Made by a program: the position numbers and the translations under genes. The notes under the pieces are model-generated. The model was not told the DNA's origin and did no database searches. It saw only the letters and a program-made list of their open reading frames with translations. From NCBI RefSeq assembly GCF_037975245.1, contig NC_092562.1, positions 12,098,001-12,162,000 of the forward strand: a stretch of 64,000 nt of DNA. Reading direction: 5' to 3'. Shown one piece after another: positions 62,901-64,000 of the stretch. The stretch comes from Apostichopus japonicus. Its lineage: Eukaryota > Echinodermata > Holothuroidea > Aspidochirotida > Stichopodidae. Numbering within the stretch: the stretch's first letter is position 1; each line of letters begins with the position of its first letter.

Positions 62901-63904
62901 ATTAGTTCAGATTTAATAACATATTGAACTAGAGTAGGGTTCAATAAATGACAAATGCTAACTGCACACTTTTTAACAGTTGATTTTATAAAATATTTTT
63001 CTTCCATTACAAACGGAAAACTGGAGAAAACTTTGACAGCTCCTTCGACACTAGCTTAAATGCAAGATATAGCTCCAAGCACCTTATGATACAAAATGAG
63101 ATCAACAGACACACGAACAATCAGGAAAAGAGCTTCCAAAACCCCAGCCCCCCCAGCTCCCCCACCCAAAATGATGTCTGCTATAGACTACAAGTCATTT
63201 TATGGCTGCAAATTTTGGCAACAAGAAACCCCAAAAAATAGCCAGAATGAAGTTGAAGTACATCTTACCCCAAATTCATGCTCTACTTTGTTTATGTTAT
63301 TCACGATGTACTCGGGAAAGTCTGCTATTTTGATGGGACTCGGTGGTTCAAGGTTGCCATAAATTCCACCCTCATCAGGGACTGAGGAACTGGCTACTGC
63401 ACTCTCTTTAGTTTTCTTAACCTCAGTCACATTGAGGGCCATGTTTACAGCCCCAGAAGAATGATCGGTACTACCAGAAGGTCCTGATTGTTTACCTAGA
63501 AGATGTGAAACCAAAAGAAGGAAGAAAAGTAATATTTAATGATATATTTGTGATATCAGAGGGAAGTTATAGTTTACACATTTTAATTTTATCACAGAAA
63601 ACAAACTTACTACATATGCGCAGTGAGATGCTAGCATGACAAAATCTCTAAATAGACAACATATAGACTACCTTTTAATTTAAATTTCAAATCTTTCATC
63701 TTGCAATACTAAAGTTGTGCATAGAGTTAAGAAGTTTTATTTATAAATGCATGATGGTGAAAATGGTGTATTTCCCTGATTAAACCTGTGTCTTATCTTA
63801 CACTTTACACACATTTGTATTCAAATCAAGCAGGCTTGTACTGACCAATATCATTCAGAGGTTGGTCATAGACAGGATCAGGTTGGTCTTCCATTTTCCT
63901 CTTC
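45362..63904 (-). CDS. Receptor-type tyrosine phosphatase, cytoplasmic part with tandem D1-D2 (17 exons, 5' end outside the window)
   Basis: Seventeen exons read from 63904 down to a TGA at 45364-45362 give one frame of 658 residues (1978 bp). It begins just inside the membrane; the ectodomain and transmembrane exon lie beyond the window edge. D1 has every catalytic element: [42 protein letters not shown] and [10 protein letters not shown], so it should dephosphorylate phosphotyrosine. D2 keeps the fold but reads WPP in place of WPD and HCINGFGRSG in the P-loop, so it is probably regulatory, as in most RPTPs. Exon sizes 59, 77, 37, 98 and 136 bp equal those of the + gene, which shows common descent. 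No known orthologue name is assigned. Confidence 0.93.
45434..47708. other. Last intron of the - gene
   Basis: About 2.3 kb, with no exon, RNA gene or clear repeat seen on either strand. Confidence 0.6.
47709..47844 (-). CDS. Exon: PTP D2 P-loop (HCINGFGRSG)
   Basis: It is 136 bp, phase 2 to 0. Joined to the previous exon it reads HCINGFGRSG: Cys and Arg stay, but the Ser after Cys is Ile and the usual small residue is Asn. It ends [10 protein letters not shown]. Confidence 0.93.
47891..47938 (+). repeat. (AT)n microsatellite
   Basis: About 24 dinucleotides in the intron next to the D2 P-loop exon. Confidence 0.95.
48406..48545 (-). CDS. Exon: PTP D2, WPP loop
   Basis: It is 140 bp, phase 0 to 2. 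It reads [15 protein letters not shown] and ends KPLVVHC. WPD is replaced by WPP, so D2 lacks the general acid. Confidence 0.94.
49058..49186 (-). CDS. Exon: PTP D2, QYWP motif
   Basis: It is 129 bp, phase 0-0, donor GTAAGT. It reads [11 protein letters not shown], then [14 protein letters not shown]. Confidence 0.94.
49187..53125. other. Long intron within D2 of the - gene
   Basis: About 3.9 kb with no exon seen. The open frames at 52084-52473 and 50802-51263 have no family resemblance and overlap each other on both strands. A 28-bp direct repeat around ATAGCATGGTTGTTGTACT lies at about 51140-51195. Confidence 0.6.
53126..53260 (-). CDS. Exon: PTP D2, [10 protein letters not shown] motif
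   Basis: It is 135 bp, phase 0-0. It reads [15 protein letters not shown] then [12 protein letters not shown] and [12 protein letters not shown]. This single exon corresponds to two D1 exons. Confidence 0.95.
53691..53767 (-). CDS. Exon: PTP D2, YINAS motif
   Basis: It is 77 bp, phase 1 to 0. It reads [12 protein letters not shown] then [10 protein letters not shown]. Confidence 0.94.
54477..54636 (-). CDS. Exon: D1-D2 spacer, Ser/Thr-rich, and D2 start
   Basis: It is 160 bp, phase 0 to 1, acceptor gatccttcag and donor GTAAGT. It has two near repeats TDSHETGR and SDSHETDW and ends RDRFGNMVP, the D2 equivalent of KNRFxNVLP. The repeated SHET motif is unusual in this position. Confidence 0.9.
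54706..55150 (-). mobile_element. 5'-truncated non-LTR retrotransposon, 3' end
   Basis: On the minus strand there is the C-terminal tail typical of non-LTR (jockey/CR1-like) reverse transcriptases: [21 protein letters not shown], then an in-frame TGA near 54982, then [20 protein letters not shown] and [11 protein letters not shown] up to a TAA near 54818. A 3' untranslated part of about 100 bp ends in an (ATT)n tail at about 54706-54721. The copy is dead, lies in an intron and is in the same orientation as the host gene. Confidence 0.82.
55781..55909 (-). CDS. Exon: end of D1 and D1-D2 linker
   Basis: It is 129 bp, phase 0-0. It reads [16 protein letters not shown], the last D1 helix, then a basic linker ending AAILREFQ. 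Confidence 0.92.
57183..57318 (-). CDS. Exon: PTP D1, intact P-loop
   Basis: It is 136 bp, phase 2 to 0. Joined to the previous exon it gives [10 protein letters not shown], the full catalytic signature, then [11 protein letters not shown] and NRVNMIQTK with the Q-loop Gln. The donor is GTTTGT, weaker than its neighbours. Confidence 0.95.
57988..58136 (-). CDS. Exon: PTP D1, intact WPD loop
   Basis: It is 149 bp, phase 0 to 2, acceptor cctctttcaag and donor GTAAGA. It reads [18 protein letters not shown] and ends TPYLIHC. The general-acid Asp is present, in contrast to the + gene. Confidence 0.96.
59617..59742 (-). CDS. Exon: PTP D1, LQYWP motif
   Basis: It is 126 bp, phase 0-0, acceptor tgtctgcag and donor GTAAGT. 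It reads [12 protein letters not shown] and ends [10 protein letters not shown]. The Cys two residues before QYWP is kept. Confidence 0.95.
60102..60199 (-). CDS. Exon: PTP D1, DFWRLIW motif
   Basis: It is 98 bp, phase 1 to 0. It reads [17 protein letters not shown] then [13 protein letters not shown]. Confidence 0.95.
61239..61275 (-). CDS. Exon: PTP D1 micro-exon
   Basis: It is 37 bp, phase 0 to 1, reading [12 protein letters not shown]. Acceptor ctcttcag, donor GTAAAT. Confidence 0.92.
61745..61821 (-). CDS. Exon: PTP D1, YDH and YNAS motifs
   Basis: It is 77 bp, phase 1 to 0, acceptor attctttgacag. It reads [11 protein letters not shown] then [11 protein letters not shown]. The usual HSRV is HCRV and YINAS is YYNAS, both conservative. 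Confidence 0.94.
61999..62749. repeat. Partial duplicates of the D1-start exon border, split by a transposon
   Basis: About 60 bp upstream-side sequence at 62682-62749 recurs at 61999-62068. The exon end at 62750-62790 recurs at 62608-62645 (attgatacatgttcttaaatc versus atggatacatgttcctaaatc). Removing the transposon at 62069-62599 joins the two outer pieces into one degenerate copy of the exon end and its donor. Confidence 0.8.
62061..62607. mobile_element. Non-autonomous hAT MITE (531 bp) with 8-bp target duplication
   Basis: The element spans 62069-62599 with terminal inverted repeats TAAGGTGACCA and TGGTCACCTTA, flanked by an exact 8-bp repeat ACTTACAT (62061-62068 and 62600-62607). Inside the left end is the palindrome TCCCCGATTTTCGGGGA, and the right end has TGTCCCCGATTCC. 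No transposase frame. On the gene strand the target site reads ATGTAAGT, the donor of a duplicated exon border. Confidence 0.92.
62751..62841 (-). CDS. Exon: PTP D1 start (NRFRNMYP)
   Basis: It is 91 bp, phase 0 to 1, acceptor gttgtgtcag and donor GTAAGT. It reads [18 protein letters not shown] then [10 protein letters not shown], the conserved phosphotyrosine-loop segment. Fragments of its 3' end are duplicated just downstream (see 61999-62749). Confidence 0.94.
63269..63495 (-). CDS. Exon: juxtamembrane with YxN motif
   Basis: It is 227 bp, phase 1 to 0. It is Ser/Thr-rich ([23 protein letters not shown]), then [17 protein letters not shown] and [21 protein letters not shown] parallels GVYIN in the + gene at about the same distance from the PTP domain. 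Confidence 0.92.
63846..63904 (-). CDS. Exon: juxtamembrane, basic
   Basis: It is 59 bp, phase 2 to 1, acceptor tctccacag and donor GTCAGT. It reads [18 protein letters not shown]. The basic start just follows a membrane span that must lie upstream of the window end. VYDQP is a possible phosphotyrosine site. Confidence 0.88.
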
Positions 63905-64000
63905 CTGTGGAGAGAACCAGTGACTCATCTGTCATCTACAGCAAACATGTATTGACAGCTTGTTATATGTCCAAACACCATCGACCACAAAACCACAAAA

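Overview
The window is animal nuclear DNA. It is AT-rich and intron-dense, has no bacterial-style operons, and is loaded with transposon relics and minisatellites. The protein content (calcium-binding EGF, HYR and receptor tyrosine phosphatase modules in one receptor) fits a marine invertebrate deuterostome, most likely an echinoderm. That placement is inference; no species marker was read. All gene models come from reading splice sites and phases by eye. Both main models stay in frame across every junction.

Left part (1-13.6 kb): a tandem segmental duplication. Unit 1 (1-4937 as seen) and unit 2 (4938-13007) are nearly identical except for about 3.1 kb inside a foldback-type repeat complex. 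A third copy breaks off near 13639. Each full unit carries a candidate first coding exon with a signal peptide (3842-3926 and 11912-11996). Its phase fits the first EGF exon of the downstream receptor.

Middle (11.9 or 17.9 kb to 41.2 kb, + strand): a receptor-type protein tyrosine phosphatase (RPTP). Its order is signal peptide (candidate), two cbEGF, two HYR, transmembrane helix, long juxtamembrane region, and a complete D1 phosphatase domain that has lost the WPD aspartate and the P-loop arginine. A stop codon follows D1 at 40077. Two further exons of a D2 domain lie downstream, but the rest of D2 was not found. The P-loop exon is present three times in tandem, and the HYR exon is duplicated.

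Right part (45.4-63.9 kb, - strand): a second, paralogous RPTP running tail-to-tail with the first. Only its cytoplasmic part is in the window (17 exons, 658 residues plus stop). Its D1 is intact ([13 protein letters not shown]) and its D2 is divergent (WPP, HCINGFGRSG). Most D1 exons have the same length and phase in both genes, so the pair arose by duplication. One copy then became a predicted pseudophosphatase. Both juxtamembrane regions keep a YxN tyrosine motif, so they may share an SH2 adaptor.

Mobile DNA: a 2.96-kb non-autonomous hAT element with an exact 8-bp target duplication (intron of the + gene), a 531-bp hAT MITE with an exact 8-bp target duplication (intron of the - gene), a dead non-LTR retrotransposon 3' end (54.7-55.15 kb), the foldback/satellite complexes, and several minisatellites.
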